A stretch of DNA of 64,000 nucleotides from Molanna angustata (lineage: Eukaryota > Arthropoda > Insecta > Trichoptera > Molannidae), in NCBI GenBank assembly GCA_963576475.1, contig OY754970.1:38325447-38389446 (forward strand), read 5' to 3'. The notes under the pieces were generated by a model. That model was not told the origin of the DNA, did not search any database, and saw nothing but the letters and a program-made list of their open reading frames with translations. Made by a program: the position numbers and the translations under genes. Below, piece after piece: positions 1 to 9,885 of the stretch (position 1 is the first letter of the stretch; the number at the start of each line of letters is the position of its first letter).

Positions 1-1378
1 TATATTGCAATTTTGTCAAAATGCAAGTGTAATCTTTGGGCCACATTACCTTAATCAACCCTGCACTACTTTCAAGAACTATGTCAAAAGAATGTGCCAC
101 CAAAAAAACATCAAGTATCTAGTAGTAGACTGAATATCAATATTTCAGGGAAATATTGATATTAAGTGTAAATAGAGCTATTAGTTTTGAGGCTTTCAAT
201 AAATTATCGAAAACATAATATATTTAAAACAGCCTTATACAATATGAAGTTACATGTTAATAAGGGTAAATATAGAGTGCGTTAAAAATGGTTTATACGT
301 GATTTAAATTATCGGAAACCCGAAATTTGTCATTTTAAGAACAAACCTGATTTGAAATGAAAAATTTTATAAGTCATTCACTTTGATTTTATGCACTCTT
401 TAAGCACGTAAAATATTAATTTATTTCTTTGCGACACATAGTTATGGAGTAATTAAAAAATAATTACTGTAAAATGAATATTTTTAGTATTTTTTTAGGC
501 GAATTTACATATGCTGAATTTTAAATTTGTGTGACGAACATTCCCCAGAGAAATGTTCAAAATACATATGGTATTTTTTAGAAACACAATATTTGAGTAA
601 TTTGATTTCAAGTTGGGGTGTTTTCTCTTAAGACTTCATTGTTTCGGAGAGGCAACAATTAAATGAAAACGCTCTTTGAAATATATCTAAAATAACGTTA
701 TATAAAATCGTTTTCTTATTATGTAAGTTAATATTTTTTACAAATTGTAATTAAAAATTAACAGAAGATTATATGTATTAAAAAGACGTCGCTTGCACAA
801 GATTCTACAAAATATTCCATGTCACATAATAAGGTAGGTAAACGTGCGAATACAACAGTCTTACTATGGATTGAGCCGATTCAAGTTTGGATTCAATGTC
901 AAAAGAAAATTAAAGACGGTCCAATTTTACTTTCTTATCTGGTCCATTCAGAGAAGACGGGACAATTAAGGGAGCATCGGGTTCCAGGAGGGAATGAAGA
1001 TAGCAGATGCTGCAAAACAACTTTCTCAAAACGATTCAATTCTGTCTATTCACGGAGATGTGAATTGAAATATTCACACACAAAAATGTTATTTAAACAA
1101 ATATTTATTTGATAATCATCAAAACAATCTTAAGTATTACTTATCTTTTTGTGTGGATTTTAAAGTGATGGTTATTTAAAACAAACTATTTGTTGTTTTG
1201 CTTGGTCCTTTATATTTGAAGATTTTCAATTATTTTTAAGACATTATTATATATTATGTAGTAATACAGCTCAAGGTTATACAAAATAAACATATCTAAA
1301 AAAATATTTATTATAAAAATTAATTTACTATAAAAATCATTTCAACTATAACCACAAAATATATTTACAAAAAAAACG
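1..1378. other. AT-rich stretch, no gene recognised
   Basis: Nothing identifiable. A 97-codon open frame at 819-1112 (+) has no recognisable domain, and its composition is like that of the surrounding DNA, so I do not call it a gene. Confidence 0.5.
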
Positions 1379-1690
1379 AAATTGTATCAGCATGAACCCT
1401 TTTTACATAAAGCAATATTACCCATTTAATATACAAATACATATACTTGGACTTCTGTCCCACTCAATCTCCAACCTGACAGTAAAACCTATGAAGGTAT
1501 TTCATAAAAAATACATATTATTATGACGAATTTACAATATTAGAACTGATTTACATATCGGTATTCTGGAACAGGCATAGCCTAGTAGAGTCTTCTTCTT
1601 CTGGGTCACTGTCCTAAGATTGGTCTGCACCAAACACTCGATCTTTCCACTTAACTCTAGTAGAGTAGATTTACAAAAAAAAATTCAACT
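1379..1690 (+). mobile_element. 3' UTR remnant of a jockey-superfamily LINE
   Basis: This stretch matches the 3' UTR that follows the broken reverse-transcriptase frame at 61021-61790. Shared landmarks in the same order are AACCCTTTTTACAT, AAGCAATATT, ATATACTTG, ACTATGACGAAT-like text and GGCATAGCCTA. No coding sequence is present here, so the copy is 5'-truncated to its UTR. It is interrupted at 1592-1656 by a small insertion. The orientation follows the 61-kb copy. Confidence 0.7.
1592..1656 (-). mobile_element. 65-bp insertion with 10-bp target-site duplication
   Basis: The direct repeat CTAGTAGAGT occurs at 1582-1591 and 1657-1666. Removing the insert and one repeat restores the continuous UTR seen in the related copy at 61.7 kb. 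On the minus strand the insert ends in GAAGAAGAAG, like the LINE 3' end at 37121-37349 (also ending GACTCAGAAGAAGAAG). It is therefore probably an extremely 5'-truncated LINE tail. The duplication and restored target are directly visible; the LINE assignment is inferred from the tail. Confidence 0.7.
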
Positions 1691-1865
1691 GTGAGAGAAA
1701 AATAATTTATTCTTGGGAGATACATAATGTATAGAAGGAACTACAGTAGATATTCAGATTGTTATATCATGTACTAAGTATAGACATTAGTGTCTGAGAT
1801 ATGAAATTGGTCAATTAGAATTATGCAGTTTCCTAAAGTCACAACAAAATGTTACAAAAAAATAT

Positions 1866-2078
1866 AATAATAGTAATAATAATAATGAACACTTCCTTGC
1901 ACCCTGCGCAAGTGGCGAGTTTATTGCCGTATGGAAATTACTTCCAACTAACCAGTTTTTCCAGCCCAGAGAAGCAATATTTGCGTGAGAAAAAAATTTA
2001 AATAAATTCCTGGGAATCGAACCCAGGACGCACGTACAGAAACCAAACGGCTTACCAACTGTGCCACGGCGGTCGGCC
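1866..2078 (-). mobile_element. SINE-A, tRNA-headed, near full length
   Basis: On the minus strand it starts with a tRNA-like head of about 72 nt with an A box (GTGGCACAGTTGGTAAG) and a B box (GGGTTCGATTCCC-like). The body follows (TTGCTTCTCTGGGCTGGAAA, then TTGCCATACGGCAATAAACT), and it ends in an ATT-rich tail. The copy at 50367-50586 has the same organisation. The pol III boxes indicate retroposition from a tRNA-related transcript; it is not a functional tRNA gene, because the body and tail continue past the head. Confidence 0.85.
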
Positions 2079-2265
2079 TATACCTTTTATAAAATTGGTT
2101 AATTAAAATTATGAACTTTAATAAAGTCACAACTATATGTAACAAAAAGAAATACCTTTAATAAAATTGATTAATTAAAATTATGTAGTTCCTAAAGTCA
2201 CAGCTAACAAAATATAAAAATACCAATTATGAAATTAATCAATTAGAATTATGTAGTTTCCTTAA

Positions 2266-2950
2266 GGGGGGGACTGCTGCCAACGTACCTATTTTTCAAT
2301 TTGATATACCATCATTATTTCTTATCAAATCGTTTTTAAAAAAATAATTTAGATAGTTTGGGTATTCATAAAGAAAAATGTATCTTTACTTTTTGATAAT
2401 GTTCTGTATAAATTCTTGTAGAAAAATAATGGCATACCCCAATTTTCAACGTTTATCTTATATTTTTAATAAAATATAAGCCGTAGTTCAACATATTTTT
2501 TTTTAAATTAAAGAAGACAAAAATATGTAGAAAAATACGATGTGACGTTGCATTAATGCTTCAGGTTTAGAAAATAAACCTAAAAAACCTTTATTTTCCA
2601 TTTAGCGCCATTGCGAAATATAAGTTTTTTTGGTTTATTAACTAAACCTGATGCATTAATGCAACGTTACATCGTATTTTTCCAGATATTTTGATCTTCT
2701 TTAATTTATAAAAAAAATATAATACTCTATACCTTATGGTATTTTAGAAATTTAAGATAAATGTCAAAAAATGGGGTATGCTTATTATTTTCCTACAAGA
2801 ATATATACAGAACATAATTAAAAAATTAAGGTATATTTTTATTTATTAATATCCAAACTAACTAGGTTATTTTTTTCAAAATGATTCGTTTTGTAGTAAT
2901 GACGCAAATTCAAATTGAAAAAATAAGTACGTTGGCAGCAGTCCCCCCCC
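2266..2950. mobile_element. 685-bp hairpin DNA element at TTAA
   Basis: TTAA flanks both ends (2262-2265 and 2951-2954). The ends are GGGGGGGACTGCTGCCAACG and its complement. The two arms stay alignable for about 300 bp each, down to a centre near 2590-2640, so nearly the whole element folds on itself. There is no open frame. The TTAA duplication is typical of piggyBac-like transposons, so a non-autonomous foldback MITE of that mechanism is the best guess; the termini are not ones I recognise. It lies inside a tandem-repeat unit that reads through when the element is removed. Confidence 0.8.
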
Positions 2951-3005
2951 TTAAGTGACAAATCTATTTTATAAAATTGGTCAATAAGAATTATGTAGTT
3001 TCCTT

Positions 3006-4208
3006 GTATTTTTTTTAAAGGATATTGAACATTAATATTGATTATTATCTATTATCTAAGTATCATGTGCAGTAAATTAATTTTAGATAAAATAGTGTTT
3101 GACACGAAAATTAGTTCATAGACGAGATTGTCTAGATTTATGATAATATAAAAATGGTACTGCAAAAGATCAATCCATAAGTGTTATCTAAGAATGTGTT
3201 ATATAGTTTATTAAAGACTGAAAATTTAATAGGTTTTGATAGTTAAATATTATAACTATAACAAAAGGCTTAAAAATAAAATCTCAAAAGCACGAGAATA
3301 TAAAAAAGACCCACGAACTGCAACAATAAGTTTTGATAAGACAGTTTGATTGACATTGATAAAGACTGATATTTAGTCCAAAAAAGAAACCACAAAACCA
3401 TGTCATTGTGAAATATGAATCGATCGAATCAAAACTAAAAATGAACCAAATCCACGTGCCAACAAATAACCGTTTATTTTCCATAAAAAACATAAATAAT
3501 GTTTTTGAGTTACGTTGCATGTATGCTCTGAGGATACGCATAAAAATGTTATAAAATCGTCATAAATAATTTATGATAGCGCACGCATCAAAAGCCACTA
3601 AGGCCGAGAAGGTTTTAATAACACCACGCAAAAGAATCTTCGCGACCAAAATGGCCGAATAAAATAATGTAACGGCTCTTATACATGGCAGATTGAATCC
3701 TTGCACCATAACATATACGTAGATAGATACAACGCAACGGTCGCCTTCTAAAACAATATCAACAGCCTTATCATGACGATTTATTCCACACGATCCCGAA
3801 TCGGATCCCGGCTGAACGATCGCGACACTAAACGGCCAACCCTGTTTTTATGGATCCACCCGAAAAGTTCATGGCCGATAATATTCCTCTCCGACAATTT
3901 ATACCAGATACCTATCACAGAGGGTCGTTCTTCGACAGACGTTTAAACATAGTTTATATATTAATTCATCTATGTTTTTGTGTCTAATCATATGTGTAGG
4001 TACTACATTCATAAGCTGTGTTAAAAATTGCGCCGTTAAGTAAACATTGTCTGGATAACTGATTTTTTTTTAAGGAAGAGGAGTTGCGATAGTTTTTGAC
4101 GAAGACATGTTTGTAAGACTACCTGAAAGATATGAACGTCAGAAATCGAAACTGGATGGATGAATAAAGAAGAAAAAAAAAAATACACGAAAGAAAGGAA
4201 CGAATATA
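3006..4208. other. Unassigned sequence with a GC-richer island at about 3590-3950
   Basis: No gene or known repeat is seen. The part from about 3590 to 3950 is clearly less AT-rich than its surroundings. It contains sequence that is not repeated in the window and many CG dinucleotides, but no long open frame. It could be a regulatory or conserved non-coding block; this is only a composition-based suggestion. Confidence 0.35.
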
Positions 4209-4389
4209 GATGGGTGGTGGAAGAGCGGTTAGCGCGCTGGATTAGTAACCCAGTGGTCGCGAGATCGAATCCTGCCACGAACGATTTCGTTCACCTATAG
4301 CAAAAGAATTTATGCTTAATTTAGGGAATGTATGAGTGTGTATATGTACTTGTTTCAAGGACATATTCATTCTTTAATAAAAAAAATAA
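4209..4389 (+). mobile_element. SINE-C, tRNA-headed, full length
   Basis: The tRNA-like head contains AGAGCGGTTAGCGCGCTGGA (A box region) and GCGAGATCGAATCCTGCCA (B box). It is followed by CGATTTCGTTCACCTATAGC, a short body (ATTTATGCTTAATTTAGGGA), TACTTGTTTCAAGGACAT and an A-rich tail. Other copies lie at 7016, 39938, 41423, 50111 and 62418. The minus-strand 80-codon open frame across it is a shadow. Confidence 0.85.
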
Positions 4390-4561
4390 CATATGGACAA
4401 ATCCTGGTTAGCAAACTTTGATTGATTGAAAAAAAACTATGTGATTTGGGTAATAGAATAAGATTTAAGATAAATGAAGTTGCTTTGGGTACCAAATTGA
4501 ATAAGTTTTTTTTATTTTGTCAATACTGACGGTGTTGAATATGTAGAATTCCATAATAATA

Positions 4562-4979
4562 GGTATTTTAAATCAAACAAATGATTTGGTCTACATATAT
4601 ATTTTTTCCTGAATCCAGGACGACCGTTTCAGCTTATTAGGCCCTTATCAACTGGTAAACATAGAAACTCTGCTTTTTCTTATATACTAAAATTCGGTAC
4701 ATTTTTGCAATTATGAATTGTTCAAAACAGTTGTATTATAGTTTATGTTGGGAATTACGTCGATGCAGGTGTTTTTAAGTAATGTAAAAACCTACAGTAC
4801 AGCTGTTTAAAAATAATATAAAGTCTTTACCGAAAGGGTGAAGATCGGACGATTTATTGTGGGTTAGTTTTTGTCTGTATACCAGTGGTCCACTTTTCGA
4901 AAAACCCGCAATAAAATAGGTGAGGCAAAATTATAGGTATTATTTTGTAGACCAAATCATTTGTTTGATTTAAAATACC
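4562..4979. mobile_element. 418-bp element with perfect 34-bp inverted terminal repeats
   Basis: The arms at 4562-4595 and 4946-4979 are exact reverse complements (GGTATTTTAAATCAAACAAA and onward). The interior has no open frame. No convincing target duplication is seen. A piece resembling one arm recurs at about 57558-57586. It is probably a non-autonomous DNA transposon. The flanks carry copies of TGAAGTTGCTTTGGGTACCA (4477 and 5033), so the element sits inside a local duplicated sequence. Confidence 0.65.
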
Positions 4980-5130
4980 CATTATATTTGAAGTTGTCTA
5001 GGGTTTCAAATTGAACAAGGTTTTGGACTATTGAAGTTGCTTTGGGTACCAAATTGAAAAAGATTTTGGATAATTAAAGTTGCTTTGGGTAAAAATTCGC
5101 TTTTGTATTATGTTTTGATTAATAAATAAA

Positions 5131-5545
5131 TATCATCATCTGCAGGCAGGTACCCCCACCTCTTGAGGTTCTTCTTGCATCGAGTGACACCAGCTCTCAG
5201 CCTATTGAGGGTAGTCCAAATAGAGTATGGGAGATGTTCGCCCAATCGTGCACCCTCTTGTAAGTCAGTCTGTGACGTCGCTCCAAAATCCAGCTTCCAT
5301 AGCTCTTCTCTCCGAACCTCAAGAGGTGGGGGTACCTGCCTGCAGATGATGATGTTTGTTGTGATTGTGGCGAAACCCAGGATGACAGCCACCTACTGAT
5401 GTGTCCACTGATGAGGGGAGGCTGTACACCTAGGGACCTGATTATGGCCAATGACAAAGCGATGAAAGTCGCGGCTTACTGGAGTGGCAGAATCTAACCC
5501 GGACACGTAAAGTAAGTAAGTAATAAATAAATAAATAAATAAAAG
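5131..5545 (+). mobile_element. LINE 3' end with inverted 5' part (twin-priming structure)
   Basis: The plus-strand part from 5314 encodes KRWGYLPADDD, then CCDCGETQDDSHLLMCPLM (a C-terminal zinc-knuckle pattern of LINE reverse transcriptases) and ends at AYWSGRI-stop near 5497. A tail of ATAA repeats follows. The 5131-5313 part encodes the preceding stretch (IWTTLNRLRAGVTRCKKNLK) on the minus strand. A perfect 40-bp inverted repeat (5132-5171 and 5314-5353) marks the junction, where the coding segment is present twice in opposite orientation. This arrangement is what twin priming during retrotransposition leaves. The same LINE family recurs at 29627-29786. Confidence 0.8.
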
Positions 5546-5564
5546 TCCGGGGACAATCAAAATA

Positions 5565-5735
5565 AGCAAGTGAATAATATTTTTACAAAAGAAAATATGA
5601 AAAGATAGTACAAATAGCGATCATGTAAGAGAACATGGTTGTATATGAAGCAATGTGTCTGAAATGACAGAAATGTGTGGAACTCAGGGTTCTCTGATTT
5701 TCCTACCAGAAGCATGTCGTGATGGTATGAATGCG
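5565..5735 (+). mobile_element. Decayed RTE-type LINE 3' end
   Basis: The text GAAATGTGTGGAACTCAGGG followed by TCTCTG, CCTACC and GTCGTGATGGTATG matches the 3' ends of the RTE copies at 8.9, 46.6 and 54.5 kb. The upstream part (AAGTGAATAATATTTTTACA) aligns loosely with the coding region VNDILK. It carries no usable frame. Confidence 0.5.
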
Positions 5736-7015
5736 CCATTAAATTAACAACCTAGGTTACATGCACACCCCCTAAAGAATGTCCTAATTTCAATGCATAA
5801 TTAGGTATTTGCATTTAAATATAATCAGGTCATTGGGCCAGTCAAGCCACAGTGAATCGACTCGACAAAATGAATCGTTTTACAAATACTGACTGACACG
5901 AATAACAATACAATACGAATCTTTCATTTAATTCCAACAGGAACGTATATAATCTTTTTTATAAAACGTAAAATAATTTTGAAAATAAAATACATTGCAA
6001 TATTTGAAAATTTAGTTATGAAAAATACATTCAGATAGCGGCAAATAAGTTGAGTACGTCACGTGAGGTGCGCAGAGCGCAAATTTGTGATTTTTTTGTT
6101 TCGCTGGTATGTGTATACCACTCCCCTCCACAGCAAGTTATTTACTGGAAACTATTCAATGAAAACAAACTTAACTATTTTTAACATTGTGTTATTTTTT
6201 TATTTGTAAAACTTGCTAGGTACCAATTTCTTAGCTGATTGCTCCTTCGTCAGGCACACTAAAAAGAATGTTCTGAGAAAGTAAAATAATGTTAAGGAAT
6301 CTAATTATTAAATATAAATCAATAAAAAAACTCTCAATAATTAATTTGGAAATATAAATTCTATTCCGAATTCTTTTTTGAGAAAAAAAAGCATTTTTCT
6401 AATTTTGTTTTGGCGATGAGTCATGATAGGTAGATCAATCTGCGGCGGAGAAAATTCATCGACACACACGTCTCCAACCATTTTTATGACATTTTATAGT
6501 GTATAGCCAAAACTCATGATAGAACGCGTCACTGACTCGTGTGCGGTGTAAAATATATTGCTTCGCAGTAAAACCGCCTTTATTCACATCGGGACATTGT
6601 ACATACATGGGACACGGATAGGATATTCCCGGATTTGGGAATAATGTCAATATTATGCTGCATATATTGCCGATATTGCTGCCGGAGTCATCCTAGCTTC
6701 TTCTTACATATATCCATCTTACATACATCGCTAGACTGTGCCGTGATGGACCGGAATATTGTTTTTTTTTGTATTGTATTGCATAACCGTCGAGAGAAGA
6801 CAAAAGAATAAGAAGAAAAGGGGATATTTGAACACTTCGTGAAATGGTGCCTATTTTCAATTTCCTAAAATACATAGAAGTGAATTATTCTGCCGTCGTC
6901 GTGCATAGTATCTGCGAAAAATGATTAACAGAATTTATACGCGTTATTCCTCGTCTCGAACTTCGACAGCGATTTTTAACTCTTTACTCTCATGGAATAG
7001 TAGAAATTAATGATT
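5736..7015. other. AT-rich stretch, nothing recognised
   Basis: No supported feature. Short open frames at 6456-6650 and 6693-6875 (minus) have no recognisable domain. Confidence 0.4.
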
Positions 7016-7640
7016 AATGGATTGTGGCAGACTGGTTAGCACGATGATTTGTCGCAAGTTTGAATCCAGCTACGACCGATTTCGTTCACCTATTTTTGGA
7101 AATGTCTAAGGATGAACTTCTTTTAGGACATTGACTTACTTGAGAGGGAACAAAGACGATTTACAAAAATTTCCAGGACACTTCGCAACTTAACATACGA
7201 GGAAAGAGTGACTTCTTAAAATTGTCAAACCTGGAAAACCGAAGAAAACGTGGAGCTCTTCTTGAAACATTCAAAATATTATCAGGCCATTATGACTGCG
7301 TAAACATGAAAAATCTCTTTCAATATAGTCATAACACTAACTTGCGTGGCCATAGCTTAAAACTAGTGAAAAGTAGGTTCTCGACAAATCCTCGAAAGCA
7401 TTTTCTTTCAAATAGAGTGGTGAATACTTCGAATAATCTGCCCCAACATGTTTTGGATGCTGAAAATGTTAATATTTTCAAGAATAGACTGAACTTTTTT
7501 TGGACACAGCAAAATAGTTACAACCAAATAATAAAATTCGACAGTGGATATTATATGCGCATAAGCCTTGGCTGCCTGCCTATAAATAAATAAATAATAA
7601 TAATATACTTGTAACAAGGACATATATTTTTTTTATAATA
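7016..7640 (+). mobile_element. SINE-C copy split by a LINE insertion
   Basis: A decayed SINE-C head (GTGGCAGACTGGTTAGCACG, then CGATTTCGTTCACCTATTTT) runs to about 7141. Its tail (TACTTGTAACAAGGACATAT, A-rich end) resumes at 7606. The intact copy at 4209 has the two parts adjacent. A LINE fragment occupies the gap, and TACTTG borders both sides (7137-7142 and 7606-7611). Confidence 0.65.
7142..7603 (+). pseudogene. C-terminal remnant of a CR1-like LINE reverse transcriptase
   Basis: Frame 7142-7216 reads ERxQRRFTKISRTLRNLTYE. After a one-base frame change it continues from about 7214 as LKLSNLENRRKRG, then LRGHSLKLVKSRF and FLSNRVVNTSNNLP, ending in SFKNRL-type text and a stop near 7591. 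This order is typical of the region downstream of the RT domain in CR1/jockey-group LINEs. It is 5'-truncated, frameshifted and ends in an ATAA-type tail. It is nested in SINE-C. Confidence 0.75.
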
Positions 7641-8550
7641 AAAAAAATTTTTTTCGCCAATTTCTCATAAAGTAATTATCACGCAGAGAGTGCACAGAGT
7701 GCGTTAGAAACATTCTGACGAAGCTTGAAATTGAGCGAAACCGGTGAAAGGAAGTCGCCTTTGCGAACTTAATTAAATAGAACGTAAAAATTATATATGT
7801 ATAATTTTTTTTCCGTTAAATTAAGTATAATTTGTTCTCAAAAAAATAAAACATTAGTGAATAGAACGTAAAATTATACATATTTTTTTCGTAATATAAA
7901 TAATTATTTGTTTTTATTGCTATTTATTTGAGTTGGAAAAAAACATATTTTTTTGATTTATTAATTTTTAAATATTGTGTCTTTAAATTTTTACCGATGT
8001 CTTTTTTTATTTTTAAATTTTGTATTTTTTATAATAAAAAAAAATGTTAACAGTCGTGCATGATTATCAATTTACATAAAAAAAAAATATTAAGTTTTAA
8101 AGATGTGTGTGAGAGAAAAGACGAAGATATAAGACTTCCTCGTAAATACAAAATAAACTTGTGTAAATAATAAACTTTTCCCATTTTTCAATTCGCAAGC
8201 GTCTCTTTTATATGCTGTGTATATACTAGTATACATACTTGCACTCAAAATGACTTTGTAATAATAATAAAAATCCAAGTTTCAAAAATAAAAAATAAAA
8301 ATAAAATGACGGGACCATAACTGAGTGTACGAGGCCCTGGGGCCGCCCCTGTCCCCGGTATCACTCTCTTGTTTCCCCATAAAAAGTAAAACCATTAACA
8401 TGTTATTCTTTGCGATGCTTTATATTGTGGGTAAATGGGAGGCAGGACCGCATCCACTACATGTTCAATTGATGCAGTAAATTAAAATATCAAGATTACA
8501 CGAGAAGGTAAGATTGAAAGATAATATATTGTGAAAACATTGAACCTTAA
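7641..8550. other. AT-rich stretch with a small local duplication
   Basis: The text AATAGAACGTAAAA followed by ATTATA appears near 7773 and again near 7858, about 85 bp apart. Otherwise nothing is recognised. A small GC-richer patch at 8306-8372 (GGCCCTGGGGCCGCCCCTGT) has no assignable function. Confidence 0.4.
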
Positions 8551-8563
8551 TGAATTAGAGGAA

Positions 8564-8945
8564 ATAAAATAATTTGTAACAGAGCGATGTATGACAGAGT
8601 TCGAAATGAAGACACAAGGAAAGAATGTAAGATGAAGAAGGATATAATTAACAGAATGAAAGTTAACACATTAAGATGGTTTGGCCACTTGGGGAGAATG
8701 AATGAAGAACGCCTGACGAAGAAAATATACAAAGCTGACTGGAACGGAATAAGAGATCGGGGGCGCCAAAGAAAAGGATGGAATGACTATGTAAACGATA
8801 TTCTGAAAGATGGAAATGTAAGAAGCGTGAATAAGACGATGTATGAATGTTGATGAGGCGATGAATGTGTGACAAGATAGAAAAATGTGGCGTTCAGTTC
8901 TCTCTGCCTACCCCATGAGGGATATGGCGTGATGGTATGTATGTA
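8564..8945 (+). mobile_element. RTE-type LINE 3' end, inserted into an older RTE copy
   Basis: It encodes the C-terminus of an RTE endonuclease-reverse transcriptase: MYDRVRNEDTRKECKMKKD, then LRWFGHLGRMNEERLTKK, then RDRGRQRKGW and VNDILKDGNVR. A premature stop lies near 8851. The 3' end CTACCCCATGAGGGATATGG, then GTGATGGTATGTATG, is shared with the other RTE copies. The 13-bp repeat TGAATTAGAGGAA flanks it (8551-8563 and 8946-8958), a likely target duplication. The target itself reads as older RTE sequence (GAGGAACGTCTGACAAAG encodes EERLTK). Confidence 0.8.
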
Positions 8946-8947
8946 TG

Positions 8948-9018
8948 AATTAGAGGAACGTCTGACAAAGCAAGGAAATCGATATAGAGGTCAGCTGAGA
9001 AAAAATTGTAAAAAAAAA
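8948..9018 (+). mobile_element. Older RTE coding fragment leading into the 41-bp array
   Basis: Reads EERLTKQGNRYRGQLRK, aligning with the ERLTKK to RGRPRK part of the RTE C-terminus. Its order is right for the tandem array that follows, which corresponds to the next part of the same protein. Confidence 0.65.
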
Positions 9019-9833
9019 GTCAGAATAGAATGAGAGCATGTATGACGCGATATACGAATGTCAGAATAGAATGAGAGCATGTATGACGCGATATACGAAT
9101 GTCAGAATAGAATGAGAGCATGTATGACGCGATATACGAATGTCAGAATAGAATGAGAGCATGTATGACGCGATATACGAATGTCAGAATAGAATGAGAG
9201 CATGTATGACGCGATATACGAATGTCAGAATAGAATGAGAGCATGTATGACGTGATATACGAATGTCAGAATAGAATGAGAGCATGTATGACGCGATATA
9301 CGAATGTCAGAATAGAATGAGAGCATGTATGACGCGATATACGAATGTCAGAATAGAATGAGAGCATGTATGACGCGATATACGAATGTCAGAATAGAAT
9401 GAGAGCATGTATGACGCGATATACGAATGTCAGAATAGAATGAGAGCATGTATGACGTGATATACGAATGTCAGAATAGAATGAGAGCATGTATGACGCG
9501 ATATACGAATGTCAGAATAGAATGAGAGCATGTATGACGCGATATACGAATGTCAGAATAGAATGAGAGCATGTATGACGCGATATACGAATGTCAGAAT
9601 AGAATGAGAGCATGTATGACGCGATATACGAATGTCAGAATAGAATGAGAGCATGTATGACGTGATATACGAATGTCAGAATAGAATGAGAGCATGTATG
9701 ACGCGATATACGAATGTCAGAATAGAATGAGAGCATGTATGACGCGATATACGAATGTCAGAATAGAATGAGAGCATGTATGACGCGATATACGAATGTC
9801 AGAATGAGAGCATGTATGACGCGATATACGAAT
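9019..9833. repeat. 41-bp minisatellite, 20 units, derived from RTE coding sequence
   Basis: Nineteen exact-length 41-bp units are followed by a final 36-bp unit. The unit runs GTCAGAATAGAATGAGAGCA, TGTATGACGCGATATACGAA, T. In one frame it reads QNRMRACMTRYTNV, close to the RRACMRRCMVV segment of the RTE protein at 46.7 kb. Units 6, 11 and 16 (starting 9224, 9429, 9634) carry CGTG instead of CGCG, exactly 205 bp apart. The array therefore has a five-unit higher-order repeat. The unit length is not a multiple of three, so the array is not a protein gene. Confidence 0.9.
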
Positions 9834-9885
9834 GTGCATAAATGATTCTATCTTTATATGTATATCAAGACAGAATAGTGTAGTC

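Larger units (their letters stand above)
1799..3005. repeat. Degenerate tandem repeat, about 70 bp unit, interrupted twice
   Basis: Units share AATTGGTCAATTAGAATT, then TATGTAGTTTCC and AAAGTCACA. They lie at about 1799-1865, 2079-2152, 2153-2220 and 2221-2265, with a last one near 2955-3005. A SINE-A copy (1866-2078) and the 685-bp hairpin element (2266-2950) sit inside the array. The tandem array therefore predates both insertions. Confidence 0.7.

Noticed and set aside
819..1112. 97-codon frame as a gene
   Set aside because: No family resemblance and no supporting context.
5108..5457. Three overlapping frames on both strands as separate proteins
   Set aside because: They are the two strands of an inverted LINE C-terminus.
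9019..9833. Regular repeat array resembling a CRISPR
   Set aside because: Units are contiguous with no unique spacers, and the unit derives from LINE coding sequence in a eukaryotic context.
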